Of a stretch of DNA of 64,000 nt, positions 27,507 through 36,096 are shown one piece after another. A model generated the notes under the pieces. That model was given only the letters and a program-made list of their open reading frames with translations. It made no database searches and had not been told where the DNA came from. The DNA comes from an uncultured Desulfobacter sp. GTDB taxonomy: Bacteria > Desulfobacterota > Desulfobacteria > Desulfobacterales > Desulfobacteraceae. The position numbers and the translations under genes are program-made. The stretch spans positions 62,001-126,000 of the forward strand of contig NZ_OY761442.1 of NCBI RefSeq assembly GCF_963664415.1, read 5' to 3'. Each line of letters starts with the position of its first letter. Within the stretch, counting starts at the first letter, position 1.

Positions 27507-27791
27507 ACCGGAACTATATAAAAAGCGATAAGAGAATGATTTTAACAACAGGGGGGGTCAAAATTGGGTTGTCGAGAGGGGTCAATTTTGTGTTGCAATT
27601 CCGACCCGCCCTGAAAGACCGGGTAAAGGAGCAGGTTCGGGCTATGGCAGAGAAGACAAAGGCCTGCGTGATTCATGTTACCCATTCAAACCAGGAGTTA
27701 TTGCCAGGGACCCATGCCCTTTATACCCTGGACAGGGGCCGGCTTTACCCGGATTCCGTTTAATTTTTGTACAAGCGTTTAAGGGCGGCGT

Positions 27792-28100
27792 TTACAGACT
27801 GGGTATAAAAAGCCGGAGAGTGCCTTTGCTTGCACCCTCCTGTTTTCTTTGAATTCGATTCTCAGCAGCTTGGTTTTTTCTTCTGACTGCGGCAAGGCCA
27901 ATCAGTCCTGAGAGTATGAGAAGACCGGCATTTGGAACAGGTTCGGGATTGACATTGGCATAGCTTTTGCCGGCCCGGGCAAAAGAGATAGTCTCGTTTG
28001 CATCATTATTCAATGTAAAAAAGACTATGCACAAGATAGTGTGTCCGGCACCGTTCCATAAAAAGCAAGCTTTAATAGACAGATTGCTCGCCTTGTTCAA
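27792..28100 (-). pseudogene. PEP-CTERM tail remnant (2)
   Basis: The frame contains NPEPVPNAGLLILSGLIGLAAVRRKNQ (about 27863-27990): PEP motif, membrane helix and basic end, as in exosortase substrates. It then reads on about 25 residues past the usual end, and the N-terminal part does not look like a signal peptide. It is best read as a decayed fragment next to the IS91-like element. Confidence 0.6.
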
Positions 28101-28234
28101 GATTCACTCAGAGGCAGGAGTACCAATATATTAAATTTATTTTTGCTTTTCATGATCAGGGGGGCCTCCAATAATCTTGAATTTTATTGTTTGTTGAACG
28201 AAGCCGCTCGCGCGGCGGAAAACCCCAAAGTTAT

Positions 28235-28296
28235 GTATACTCCTAATTGTGGGATCAAACGGAAGATCCCAACTATCTATAATTAAAGGAGTATAC
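28235..28296 (+). promoter_or_regulatory. Hairpin sequestering the recombinase ribosome site
   Basis: GTATACTCCT (28235-28244) is perfectly complementary to AGGAGTATAC (28287-28296), which contains the recombinase Shine-Dalgarno. AATT/AATT extends the stem, and an inner hairpin TGGGATC/GATCCCA (28250-28271) stacks inside. A transcript entering from outside would hide the AGGAG. The start codon follows at 28298. Confidence 0.75.
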
Positions 28297-28297
28297 C

Positions 28298-29202
28298 ATG
28301 AACACATCCGAAGTAAACCGTTTTAACGAACTCTATGAGCGCCATTTAAAAACCCTTAGACTTCAGGGAAAGGCTCAAAAAACCATTGATGCTTATTCCA
28401 GGGCCATCCGGCGGGTAAGAGATTACTTTGACTGCTGCCCGGACAAACTCGAACCCGTACAACTTGAAGATTACTTTTCCGATTTGGTTGACTCTCATTC
28501 ATGGAGTACAGTCAAAATTGATCGCCTTGGACTCCAGCATTTCTGGAAATTTGTTTTGAAAAAAGAATGGAATTGGTTGAATATTGTTAAGCCGCCTAAG
28601 GTTAAAACCATTCCGGATATTTTGACTCCTGGTGAGGTGGAAAAGCTCATCGGTGCGACACGCAAACTGCGTTACCGGGTTTTCCTGCTGACAACTTATT
28701 CCATGGGCCTGCGTTTGGGAGAGGCATTGTCCCTGCAAGTGAGAGATGTTGATGCAGCACGAAAACTTGTCCATATCCGGAGAGGGAAAGGCCATAAAGA
28801 CCGGCTAATTCCCTTACCGGACCGCACCCTGGTCGGACTGCGGGAACTATGGAAAAGACATCAACACCCCAAACTGCTTTTTCCCAATGCCAACGGTTCA
28901 CTGGAAACCATCCAGAAGGCAAAATCTCATATGGACCGGGGTGGTGTCCAAAATGCCATGAAGGCTGTAGTCGCCGATTGCGGTATCAAAAAAAAGTTTC
29001 CATACACTCTTTGCGCCACAGTTTTGCGACCCATCTGCTTGAAAAGGGCTTAAGCCTTCGCCACATCCAGGCTCTTCTCGGCCATGCCCGTCCTGAAACA
29101 ACTGCACGTTACGCACACCTTACTGATGTCACGGAAAAGGACTGCAGGACGACCATCAATGATTTGATTAACACCATTCATGTAGATTTCTGGAAGGTGT
29201 AA
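28298..29202 (+). CDS. Tyrosine recombinase in two frames (-1 frameshift at A8)
   Basis: Frame 0 (28298-29053) encodes the SAM-like core-binding domain and the first catalytic Arg (GLRLGEALSL). The remaining catalytic parts (HSLRHSFATHLL with HxxR, and GHARPETTARYAHL with the Tyr) are only in the -1 frame, which ends at 29202. The frames join at A-AAA-AAG (28990-28996), an efficient -1 slippery heptamer in the zero frame. The fused protein would be about 301 residues, a normal length. It is either programmed frameshifting or a simple one-base loss in the A run. The stop is three bases before the transposase ATG. Confidence 0.8.
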
Positions 29203-29204
29203 TC

Positions 29205-30248
29205 ATGCGACTTTCTCCTATCATTGAAGAATATTATGATGCATTTTTGACTCGTTACGGGGATAGGGCATTGCCGGAACAGATCAAAGCCTTAAACGCC
29301 ATACTTCGTTGCCGCACACCAGACGCCGGGCAGATTTATACGGTCTGTCCAGACTGCAATCATACACAACTGCATCCACTGTCCTGTGGAAACCGCAATT
29401 GTCCCCATTGTCAAAACCATGAGACAAGCCAATGGATTGACCGGCAGCAAAATAAACAGCTTCCCGTCCAGTATTTCATGGTAACTTTTACCTTGCCCTG
29501 TCAGTTCAGGAAAGTTGCATACCGGAATCAACGGACAGTTTATTCTCTGATGTTTTCATGTGTATCCAGCACGTTGAAAGAATTTGGGCTAAATCCCCGG
29601 CACCTTGGGGCCCAAATCGGTATGACCATGGTTCTTCACACTCATAGCAGAAGATTGGATTTTCACCCGCATATTCATGTAGTTGTTCCAGGTGGCGGTG
29701 TTGACCCATCCAGGCGGCAATGGAAAAAGAAAAAAGGCAAGTATTTGTTTAATCGAAAAGCCCTGGCCAAAGTTTTTCGGGCACGTTTCCTGAACGGATT
29801 GAATAAAGAGAATTTGCCAATTCCCAAAGGTGCTCGTTCCAAATGGATTGTCGATTGTGCCAGGGTCGGAACCGGCATGTCTGCCCTGAAGTACCTGTCC
29901 AGATATTTATACCGGGGAGTGATCAGCGAACGTGATATCATTGCCAATCAGGACGGCCGGGTTACCTTCATGTATATTGACGGTAAAACCAAAGAGATGT
30001 GCAGGCGAACCCTTAAAGGAGAGGAGTTTCTGCACCTGATCCTGCTTCATGTGTTGCCCAGGGGATTTCGTAGGGCAAGAGATTACGGCTTTCTTCACGG
30101 GAATGCCAAGAAATTGCTCTTCATAGTACAGATGATTCTCCACGTTCGGATTATGGCAATAGTGCTTCGGCCAAGGCCTGTTTTTAAATGCCCCCATTGC
30201 GGGAAGCCTATGAAAATCCTCGGAATAAAGCCTGTCGGTACAGGATAG
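29205..30248 (+). CDS. IS91-family Y2 (HUH) transposase
   Basis: A 347-residue rolling-circle transposase. The N-terminal zinc-binding domain (CPDCNHTQLHPLSCGNRNCPHCQ region, about 45-70) is followed by the HUH metal motif in DFHPHIHVVVPGG (about 150) and the two-tyrosine helix KYLSRYLYRG (about 225-235). It nicks one end of the element and transfers a single strand. The length is slightly below some IS91 members, but all core motifs are present. It is coupled to the recombinase. Confidence 0.9.
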   Translation: MRLSPIIEEYYDAFLTRYGDRALPEQIKALNAILRCRTPDAGQIYTVCPDCNHTQLHPLSCGNRNCPHCQNHETSQWIDRQQNKQLPVQYFMVTFTLPCQFRKVAYRNQRTVYSLMFSCVSSTLKEFGLNPRHLGAQIGMTMVLHTHSRRLDFHPHIHVVVPGGGVDPSRRQWKKKKGKYLFNRKALAKVFRARFLNGLNKENLPIPKGARSKWIVDCARVGTGMSALKYLSRYLYRGVISERDIIANQDGRVTFMYIDGKTKEMCRRTLKGEEFLHLILLHVLPRGFRRARDYGFLHGNAKKLLFIVQMILHVRIMAIVLRPRPVFKCPHCGKPMKILGIKPVGTG

Positions 30249-30631
30249 GATAAACAAAAGGTAGAAACCCAATCTCAATTTAACTGGAGGTGAACAACAC
30301 TATGAAATAATCCGGCTTTTTTTAGAAAGCCCTGAAAAGGGCAACGCTATAGGTGCGTCTTATCTCAGGAGCCCGGAAATAACACGCCTTTCAGATCCTT
30401 AATCCCCAAAAAGATATTTTCATATATATGGAAACCCGGCTCATTTGGGCCGGGCTTGTTCAACAATCGGATAAGATCGTGGTTCGTTCCTCACACGATC
30501 TATCCTTATTCGATAGATAAAAATGGATTGGCGTAAAGATTTTAATCATGATTGTTTTAGAAATTTTTGAAAAACGAGTAAAGACGAACTGATCAACCCA
30601 TACAGACCATTAACCAAGAGTAGGTGAGCGT
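30249..30631. other. Right end of the IS91-like element and upstream region of the candidate defence block
   Basis: No gene is seen. It contains the ori-like hairpin CCCGGC/GCCGGG (30435-30454), the terminal TTGTTGAAC inverted copy, and outside the element an inverted repeat AGATCGTG/CACGATCT around 30475-30502. The latter lies about 130 bases before the nuclease gene and could be an operator or a terminator. Confidence 0.5.
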
Positions 30632-31432
30632 ATGCCGCAAACATTGACTGATAAAATTAAAAAAAAACAAGCTGTTGGGTATTACAAGTCTGACGGGGCA
30701 TTAATAGAATCATTATTAACAGAAAGTGAACTTAAAAACATTCTTCCTAAACTTAAAGATGCTAAAACTAAGATATCGGACGGAAGTGATTATGTAATTG
30801 TTGAAGTTCATTCCGATCGCGTGGGAATAAAGAATCATAAGGATCAATCAAAATCATCTTCTGTTAGCTTTTCTGATATAATCAAGGCAGATAAAATAAA
30901 CATCAATTTTTTAAAAAATGGATCGTACCCAAAATCATCAAACAAAAGAATATACTGTGATTATGGAATGTCTAATAATTCATATGCACCAAGAATTGCA
31001 GAATTGATTCGTAGAACAATCAAACGTGATAAATATTTGGTCCAAATATCTACCGATCCTATCAAAAAACAAGAAGTTGAAGAATTGGCTATTAATAAGG
31101 CTATTGAGTATTATAAACAGCGGCAATATAAAGTTCGTTCTGTTGAAAAGGACAATTTGGGTTGGGATCTTGAAGCGACTAACGAGACGGAAAAATTATT
31201 AATAGAGGTTAAAGGACTTTCGCAAAGTCAAATAGCTGTGGAATTAACAGCAAATGAATATGAAAGCATGAAAAAATATAAAGACATTTATAGGGTTGCT
31301 ATCTTAACGGATGCACGGGAATCTAATTGTTGTTTACACATATTTTCCTATTCACTTGAAAATAAACTCTGGAAAAACAAGAACGGAAGAAAGTTGAATA
31401 TCGAAGAAAGAGTCAGTGCTCGTTTAACTTAA
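30632..31432 (+). CDS. DUF3883-like PD-(D/E)XK nuclease-domain protein
   Basis: A 266-residue protein from an AT-rich block. The N-terminal half (1-160) is not recognised. The C-terminal part (about 160-245) has NKAIEYYKQRQYKVRSV, then GWDLEA and LLIEVKG, then VELTANEYE and YRVAILT. This is the order of the DUF3883 restriction-nuclease-like fold, with the Asp and ExK active residues visible. Such domains occur in phage-defence genes. AGGTGAG precedes the start. It is 18 bases from the next gene, so the two form an operon. DNA cleavage is inferred, not shown. Confidence 0.7.
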   Translation: MPQTLTDKIKKKQAVGYYKSDGALIESLLTESELKNILPKLKDAKTKISDGSDYVIVEVHSDRVGIKNHKDQSKSSSVSFSDIIKADKININFLKNGSYPKSSNKRIYCDYGMSNNSYAPRIAELIRRTIKRDKYLVQISTDPIKKQEVEELAINKAIEYYKQRQYKVRSVEKDNLGWDLEATNETEKLLIEVKGLSQSQIAVELTANEYESMKKYKDIYRVAILTDARESNCCLHIFSYSLENKLWKNKNGRKLNIEERVSARLT

Positions 31433-31450
31433 CATCAAGGAAATAAAGAA

Positions 31451-32014
31451 ATGAACTATTTTTGTTATTTGGATTCATCAGGAGATCTTGATCATACCAA
31501 TCTTCAACTTTACTCACTAGAGCAAGCTGCTGATGCATGGAATGAACTCCTTGATACTGTCAGCGATGTAGGACTTAACAATGTTGACCGTCTTCAAGAA
31601 CGGCTGGCGTTCATCGTAAGCTGTTTCGGGCTTTCCCTATCACAATTGTTGGGCCAGAACTGCCCTTCTCCAGATAGGGAAAAAATTGACCAACCAGGCG
31701 AGTTGTTATCCAATATTCTGAATAAAACAAGTGAAGATCGTACAACCAAAAGACTATTAAATAGCACATTCAAAGATTTCTTGAAATACTATGGAGCTAT
31801 TAGGCACTTTGGAAGGAACATAGATAATGGAAATTATGAGATGGTGCAGAAGCTGACTATCAATGAGCTTGATCGTTTCAGGAAAATGACAATCAAAATA
31901 TGGGACTTGGTTATCAATATTTATCGCCAAGACAAAGAAAACGAGATTGATGCTGAAATATCATCAATTGCCGACGTTGTAAGGCTGCCCTCATTTTCCG
32001 TACAAAAGCTTTGA
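31451..32014 (+). CDS. Unknown partner of the nuclease-like protein
   Basis: A 187-residue soluble helical protein I do not recognise. It follows the DUF3883-like gene by 18 bases with AAGGAAAT upstream. The central helices (LKYYGAIRHFGRNIDN) vaguely recall HEPN-type folds, but no clean RxxxxH motif is present. Its base composition and codon use match the nuclease gene and differ from the surrounding chromosome. It may be a regulator, antitoxin or sensor for the nuclease; this is context only. Confidence 0.55.
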   Translation: MNYFCYLDSSGDLDHTNLQLYSLEQAADAWNELLDTVSDVGLNNVDRLQERLAFIVSCFGLSLSQLLGQNCPSPDREKIDQPGELLSNILNKTSEDRTTKRLLNSTFKDFLKYYGAIRHFGRNIDNGNYEMVQKLTINELDRFRKMTIKIWDLVINIYRQDKENEIDAEISSIADVVRLPSFSVQKL

Positions 32015-32250
32015 AAGGGGCGCGTAAAAACACGTGCGTCCGTTAAGTTTGGCGTTAACAAGTGCATTTTATACATCAAGCTCCTTATTCATCAAAAATC
32101 CGTCAAAATTAATTTAACAAATTGTTAAATCAAAACAGGCGACCGACCCTGGTAGATCCAGGAAGGTTTTAATAATATTTTAAATTGATTGCAGTTTATC
32201 TAAATATTTCTATATCTATAGGAAGACCTTCTATTAAAGGGAGATAAAAA
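32015..32250. other. AT-rich gap between the nuclease pair and the HEPN-like gene
   Basis: An imperfect hairpin GCGCGT/ACGTGC at about 32019-32036 follows the unknown gene. A GTTAAG...GTTAAC pair near 32044 recalls integron attC core sites but lacks the matching partner arm. No gene is seen. Confidence 0.4.
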
Positions 32251-33015
32251 ATGGATCATAAAATATCATCTATATCACTGCAAAAATCCAAGCAACGACG
32301 CATGGGTCCTTACATTGGTTTAACAATAAGCAAGCACAGTATCGATATTCAGATTGAATATATGGAAAGGTACAACAAAGAGTTAGAGGCAAAGTTCAAA
32401 AAGGATTTGGGTAATACAGGTGAATACTATTCCAAAGAAATGTCAAAAGTTGAAAATAATCCTGAAGATGCCGAAGTGTATGCTGAATTGTGCTTTAGTG
32501 ACAAAGAGGCTATTTATGAGTTCATTAGAAACTTACGTTACTCTTCACTTGTTAATCTTTTTTCATTCCTTGAATCCTCTTTAAATAATCTATGTTTAAC
32601 GCTTCGTAAAGAAATGAAAATTGTTATATCCCCTGAAGATTTAAGACATCAGGGTGTAATAAGGTCTCAGATCTATTTAAAAAAAGTATGTTCTGTTGAT
32701 TTTCCATCTGATGGTAATGATTGGAAACAAATTGAAAAGTTGAACAAAGTAAGAAATCTAATTGTTCATGAACAAGGTATTATAAAAAATAAGAAGGAAA
32801 ATCCTGGTAAAAAAACGTTTAATGTTGTTAATAACACTGACGGCCTCAGCATAAAGAATGATCGTCAGGTAATTGTAGAAGATAATTATTTTCCTAAGAT
32901 TATTAGGAATGTAAAAAATCTTTTGGACATAGTTTATAAAGAAACGACGAAGGCACTGAAAAAGTATCAAGATAAAGAAGATGCTGAAAATAAAAGGTTG
33001 TTAATAAATAAGTAA
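32251..33015 (+). CDS. HEPN-like domain protein, candidate RNase toxin
   Basis: A 254-residue basic protein with helices NLFSFLESSLNNLCLTLRKE (about 112-131) followed by NKVRNLIVHEQGII (about 166-179). R-N-x-x-x-H (RNLIVH) is the catalytic signature of HEPN ribonucleases, and the spacing of the two helices fits. HEPN proteins serve in abortive infection and toxin-antitoxin systems. AAAGGGAG precedes the start. The gene ends 29 bases before the left end of the IS1634-like element. No known antitoxin follows; one may have been lost to the insertion. Confidence 0.6.
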   Translation: MDHKISSISLQKSKQRRMGPYIGLTISKHSIDIQIEYMERYNKELEAKFKKDLGNTGEYYSKEMSKVENNPEDAEVYAELCFSDKEAIYEFIRNLRYSSLVNLFSFLESSLNNLCLTLRKEMKIVISPEDLRHQGVIRSQIYLKKVCSVDFPSDGNDWKQIEKLNKVRNLIVHEQGIIKNKKENPGKKTFNVVNNTDGLSIKNDRQVIVEDNYFPKIIRNVKNLLDIVYKETTKALKKYQDKEDAENKRLLINK

Positions 33016-33068
33016 ACTCGCAAAATAGTTTTTGTCTATTTTATCCTGAAAGTCGTATAAAGCGTACA

Positions 33069-35275
33069 CTATTCGGGGCGTACCCCCAGATACTTCAAAA
33101 ACAGCCTATCTCTGGCGACTGATTCGGTGGACCATCGATAATTTCCCATGGCAGTCTGTACCTTTGTGGTTTCGATACAGTCAAACCAATCCAAAATCTG
33201 AGAAAGCGAACGTTGTGCAATCCAGTTTTCCAGCTTTTTTTCGAGCTTGATAAGTGATTGGGTTTTCCCGGATTCTTTTTCCCTCAGCCTGGATTGTATT
33301 TCCTTTATTTTTTTTGTCAAAAAACAATGATAACCCAGAGAGACAAATTGTGTAAATTGTCTCCCACGCAAATTGTCAGGATACCATGTGCGCGGCCGAG
33401 CGCCGTCGAGTCTCCCCTTTTGCACGGCAAAAAGTTCTTCAATTTTTTCACGCAGCCGGTAGTTTTCAAGCGCTGTAAATGTGTCCATAGCCTGATTGCT
33501 GACAAGGGCGAAATAGCCAAAGTATTTTTTTGCTTCGGCAATGGCCTCATCATTGAACCCAACCTTCAACTGTCCCCCACGCCCCTTTCTGGAGCTTGTC
33601 AGGTACTTGTCTATTTTTCTTTGCGCTGATTCCGTAAATTCTGTTGTGTTCTCTTCCACCAGCATCTTTAGGTCAAGCAAATCCTTGCGAAAGGCGAGTT
33701 CTTTCTTGGCTTCATTGTCGGGGGAATAATAAATGTGGACATACAGGCGGCGCGAGAATGTCTCTTTTTCACCGGCAGCTGTGCCGTTGCGTGACCGCTG
33801 GCGAACTTTACTGAACTGGTGTGTTAAGCACGAAGTTGCGCCACAAATTGACGGATCAAACGGGCAGGTGCTGGACATACTCGCTATACTTGGGCGAAGT
33901 GCATCAACTGTCTCACGGATCCAGGTAATGTTGGGGTCAACCAGGGTCAAAAATTTCACATTGCGCAAGGAAAATTCCATCATGTTTTTCTGGCTATAGT
34001 AGCCGTTATCAGTAACAACCAGAGGTTTTTCAAGATGGAGGCATTTAAGCTGTGTCAGAGTGTTTTCAATAGAGATAACATCCGGAACATTGCCTGGTTG
34101 TTTGGAGAAGGCTATTGGTTCGCCAGACTTCACGGAATATAGGGTTAAAAGCTTGATCGTGTTGAGTCCGTCTTGAGCTTTGTTGAACCCTTGTCTTGCC
34201 TCCGACTGATTTTCAGAATAGGTCGAGATTGTGGTCGAATCAAACGCTACCACAGGAGATTTCCCCAGGTGTTCAGCTCGAGCTGAAAAATAGCGTTGAA
34301 CGCCTTCTTCATTTCGTCCAACATTTTTAAACAGATTGCCATACACGTCTTCCGTGATTCCTTCATGATATGGAAGTGGGTGCATCACTTGCCAACTTTC
34401 AAGGCGTGGCAGCGTATTACCGCCGGATCCGATCCAGTAACGTGCGATAGACAATATTTTTGCGGCATCGCCCTCACTGAATGAAGCATATACATCATCA
34501 TCAACACGGATTTTCATGGTAGGCTAAGAAACCCTAATTTTAGAATTTTTTAAAGGAAGATAAGGTTCAACTTGTACAATTTTCAATAGCTGAAAGAGTC
34601 CAATTTAAGTGATTTTGAGGGTTTTATGGCGTTTTTATAAAGGATTTTGTGGTCACTAAAAAATGTTTTGGCTTCATTCAACACAAAAATTAGGGTTAAT
34701 TAATGTTATGATACACTACATTCCAAAACGTATTAAAATTACAAAATTTTAAAATATCATGAAAATATCGATAGAATTAGCATTAAAAAGGACTTTTTTC
34801 AAAGAAAATATGAAATATATTAAGCTATTCCGAAATTTTGATAGATATAATAAACCCTAAAATATTTTAATGTAAAAAGCATATGATTGCTTATATGCTT
34901 TATTTTACAGGTTATTATTCAAGAAAAAGGAACCAAAATTTAAATCGATAGCATAGATATTAGGGTTTTTTGATTTCATGAAAATCCGTGATCAATACCA
35001 GACGCCTTTCCAACCCATTCTAAGATGTCCGTGAGTCCGGTATGCTGCCGTGTTGCACCGGGAATGCTTCCTTCTCCTTTGCGTTTTTTCGGACGAGTCG
35101 GCACAATTTTTTGGGTTCCCGACTTGATTTTGCCTTTAAGTTTTTGACTGACCGTATATGTCTTCCTGGTCTTTTCGTTGTAGGCCGTTATCCGTTCATA
35201 GACGTAAATGTCACCATTCGGACGCTTTTCACGCCGCTCTCCAACGTGATTTTTCCCTGTTATTGGTTTAGACAT
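33069..35275 (-). pseudogene. IS1634-like DDE transposase split by a MITE
   Basis: The N-terminal part starts at 35275 (MSKPITGKNHVGERREKR...) and reads to GKASGID at 34991. The C-terminal part resumes at 34499 as DDVYASFSEGDA and runs to 33069. Removing the insert and one 5-base duplication joins them in frame as GKASGIDDDVYASF, giving about 571 residues. The catalytic Asp in VVAFDSTT, Asp in VVTDNGYYS and Glu in YRLREKIEELF are all present. The C-terminal fragment has an accidental ATG from the MITE end but would lack the N-terminal domain. Confidence 0.92.
34505..34990. mobile_element. 486-bp MITE inserted in the transposase gene
   Basis: Terminal inverted repeats CACGGATTTTCATG (34505-34518) and its exact complement (34977-34990) are flanked by the direct repeat ATCAA (34500-34504 and 34991-34995). 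It is very AT-rich and non-coding. Four copies of an AAACCCTAA-type motif lie inside in alternating orientation: 34529-34538, 34689-34697 (inverted), 34852-34860 and 34959-34968 (inverted). It has no transposase, so it was moved in trans. Confidence 0.92.
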
Positions 35276-35476
35276 GGATAAATTCCCTTTTAAAGTGTAT
35301 GTATAGTATAATACGTGCATTATAAAAAGGCAAGAAAAAAGCACGGTTTTTCAATTAAATCCGTGCTTATCGATCGGTTTTAGGGTTTAAAGTGTACGCT
35401 TTATACGATTTTCAGGATTTTATAGAACAAAAAACTGACCAAGCACTTATGGTATGATTGAATTCTTTTTCTGAAT

Positions 35477-35509
35477 TTGTCCGACCACAACATCTTGTGG
35501 TTCAGACAA
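35477..35509. repeat. Imperfect palindrome beside the IS1634-like element
   Basis: TTGTCCGACCACAA and TTGTGGTTCAGACAA pair around CATC with one mismatch and one bulge. Function unknown; it may have ended the degraded sigma-54 regulator transcript. Confidence 0.5.
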
Positions 35510-35572
35510 TTTGTTCAATACAGGCCATAGATATATTCAACAGCACAGGCTGCGGTTGCTCATTTGGCAAAA

Positions 35573-36096
35573 TTATAACAACTTAAATTTTTTAAGTTTG
35601 GCGTAAGTGGTGTTCCGGCCGATTCCCAATGCCTTGGCCATCTGGCTGATATTGCCGTCAAATTGCCGGAGGGCCTGGCAAAGGGCTTGCCTTTGAATAT
35701 CATCAAAATTTAATGAGGCAAAGTGCATGGATGCCTGTTTTCCCGGCAGTTGCCGCTGCACAGCCCGTTGTGTTTTTTCCGGCAATGAGTCAAAGCGCAT
35801 GACATTGTCGTCCATAAGAACAATGGTTGATTCGATCACATGCCGCAATTCGCGGATATTGCCGGGCCAACAATAGGCGCCCAGAGCCTGAGGGAAGGTG
35901 GGTTCCACCCTGTCGATTTTTTGTCCTAAAGCGTTGGCAACCGCCCGTATGAAATGGTACGCCAAAAGTTGAACATCGTCCCCCGTTCACAAAGCGCTGG
36001 CAGTTCCAGCGCTACCACATGCAAACGATAATAGAGATCCTGGCGGAATTTACCCTCTTTAAATAATTTTTTACTATTTGCGGTTTTTGGGGTGAA
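35573..36096 (-). pseudogene. C-terminal half of a sigma-54-dependent regulator, frameshifted
   Basis: From about 36081 the minus strand reads ANSKKLFKEGKFRQDLYYRLHVVALELPALCERG, then continues one frame over as GDDVQLLAYHFIRAV...YCWPGNIRELRHVIE and ends with a Fis-type helix-turn-helix (ISQMAKALGIGRNTTYAKLKKF). Loss of one G in the run near 35980 explains the shift. Walker A, GAFTGA and any sensor domain are missing, so it cannot work as an activator. The short frame from 35965 might still make a DNA-binding fragment. Confidence 0.85.

Larger units (their letters stand above)
24795..27604 (+). mobile_element. IS21-family insertion sequence with passenger gene (2810 bp)
   Basis: Carries istA and istB and is flanked by a 6-base repeat CCCGCC (24789-24794 and 27605-27610). 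Each end holds two 17-base subterminal repeats of the type AACCTAAAATTGACCCC: 24805-24821 and 24839-24855 at the left, inverted 27554-27570 and 27578-27594 at the right. Such multiple terminal repeats are typical of IS21. The exact outermost bases are inferred from the target duplication. Confidence 0.9.
24315..27763 (+). pseudogene. Second ABC ATPase, split by an IS21 element
   Basis: The 5' part (24315-24794) reads to LLLLDEPFTGLDPA and the 3' part (27605-27763) resumes LKDRVKEQVRAMAEKTKACVIHVTHSNQ...YPDSV. Together they match the intact ATPase at 17074-17706 over its whole length. The IS21 insertion lies exactly between the two, with CCCGCC on both sides. Without the insertion the gene would be intact, so inactivation is recent relative to the copy's divergence. 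Confidence 0.93.
28191..30466 (+). mobile_element. IS91-like element with tyrosine recombinase and Y2 transposase (~2.3 kb)
   Basis: Encodes a tyrosine recombinase followed three bases later by a Y2/HUH transposase, a pairing known in some IS91-type elements. The proposed ends carry the inverted 9-base repeat TTGTTGAAC (28191-28199 and 30458-30466), each next to a hairpin (GCCGC-TCGC-GCGGC on the left; CCCGGC/GCCGGG at 30435-30454 on the right). The right hairpin is followed by CTTG/GTTC, tetranucleotides typical of IS91 target sites. The ends are inferred, not proven. Confidence 0.65.
33045..35416 (-). mobile_element. IS1634-like element carrying a nested MITE (2372 bp)
   Basis: Terminal inverted repeats of 26 bases (33045-33070 and 35391-35416, starting CCTGAAAGTCGTATAAAGCG, one mismatch) are flanked by the 7-base target duplication ATTTTAT (33038-33044 and 35417-35423). 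The element holds one transposase gene on the minus strand, interrupted by a 486-base insert. Without the insert and its duplication it would be about 1.88 kb. A subterminal hairpin GCACGG/CCGTGC lies at 35341-35366. Confidence 0.93.

Noticed and set aside
27431..27763. Open frame running through the giant palindrome into the ATPase tail
   Set aside because: It joins IS21 end sequence to the 3' ATPase fragment by chance; no start signal is present.
32019..32062. Integron attC-like site
   Set aside because: GTTAAG and GTTAAC cores are present, but the paired R/L arm structure of attC is missing and no integron integrase is near.
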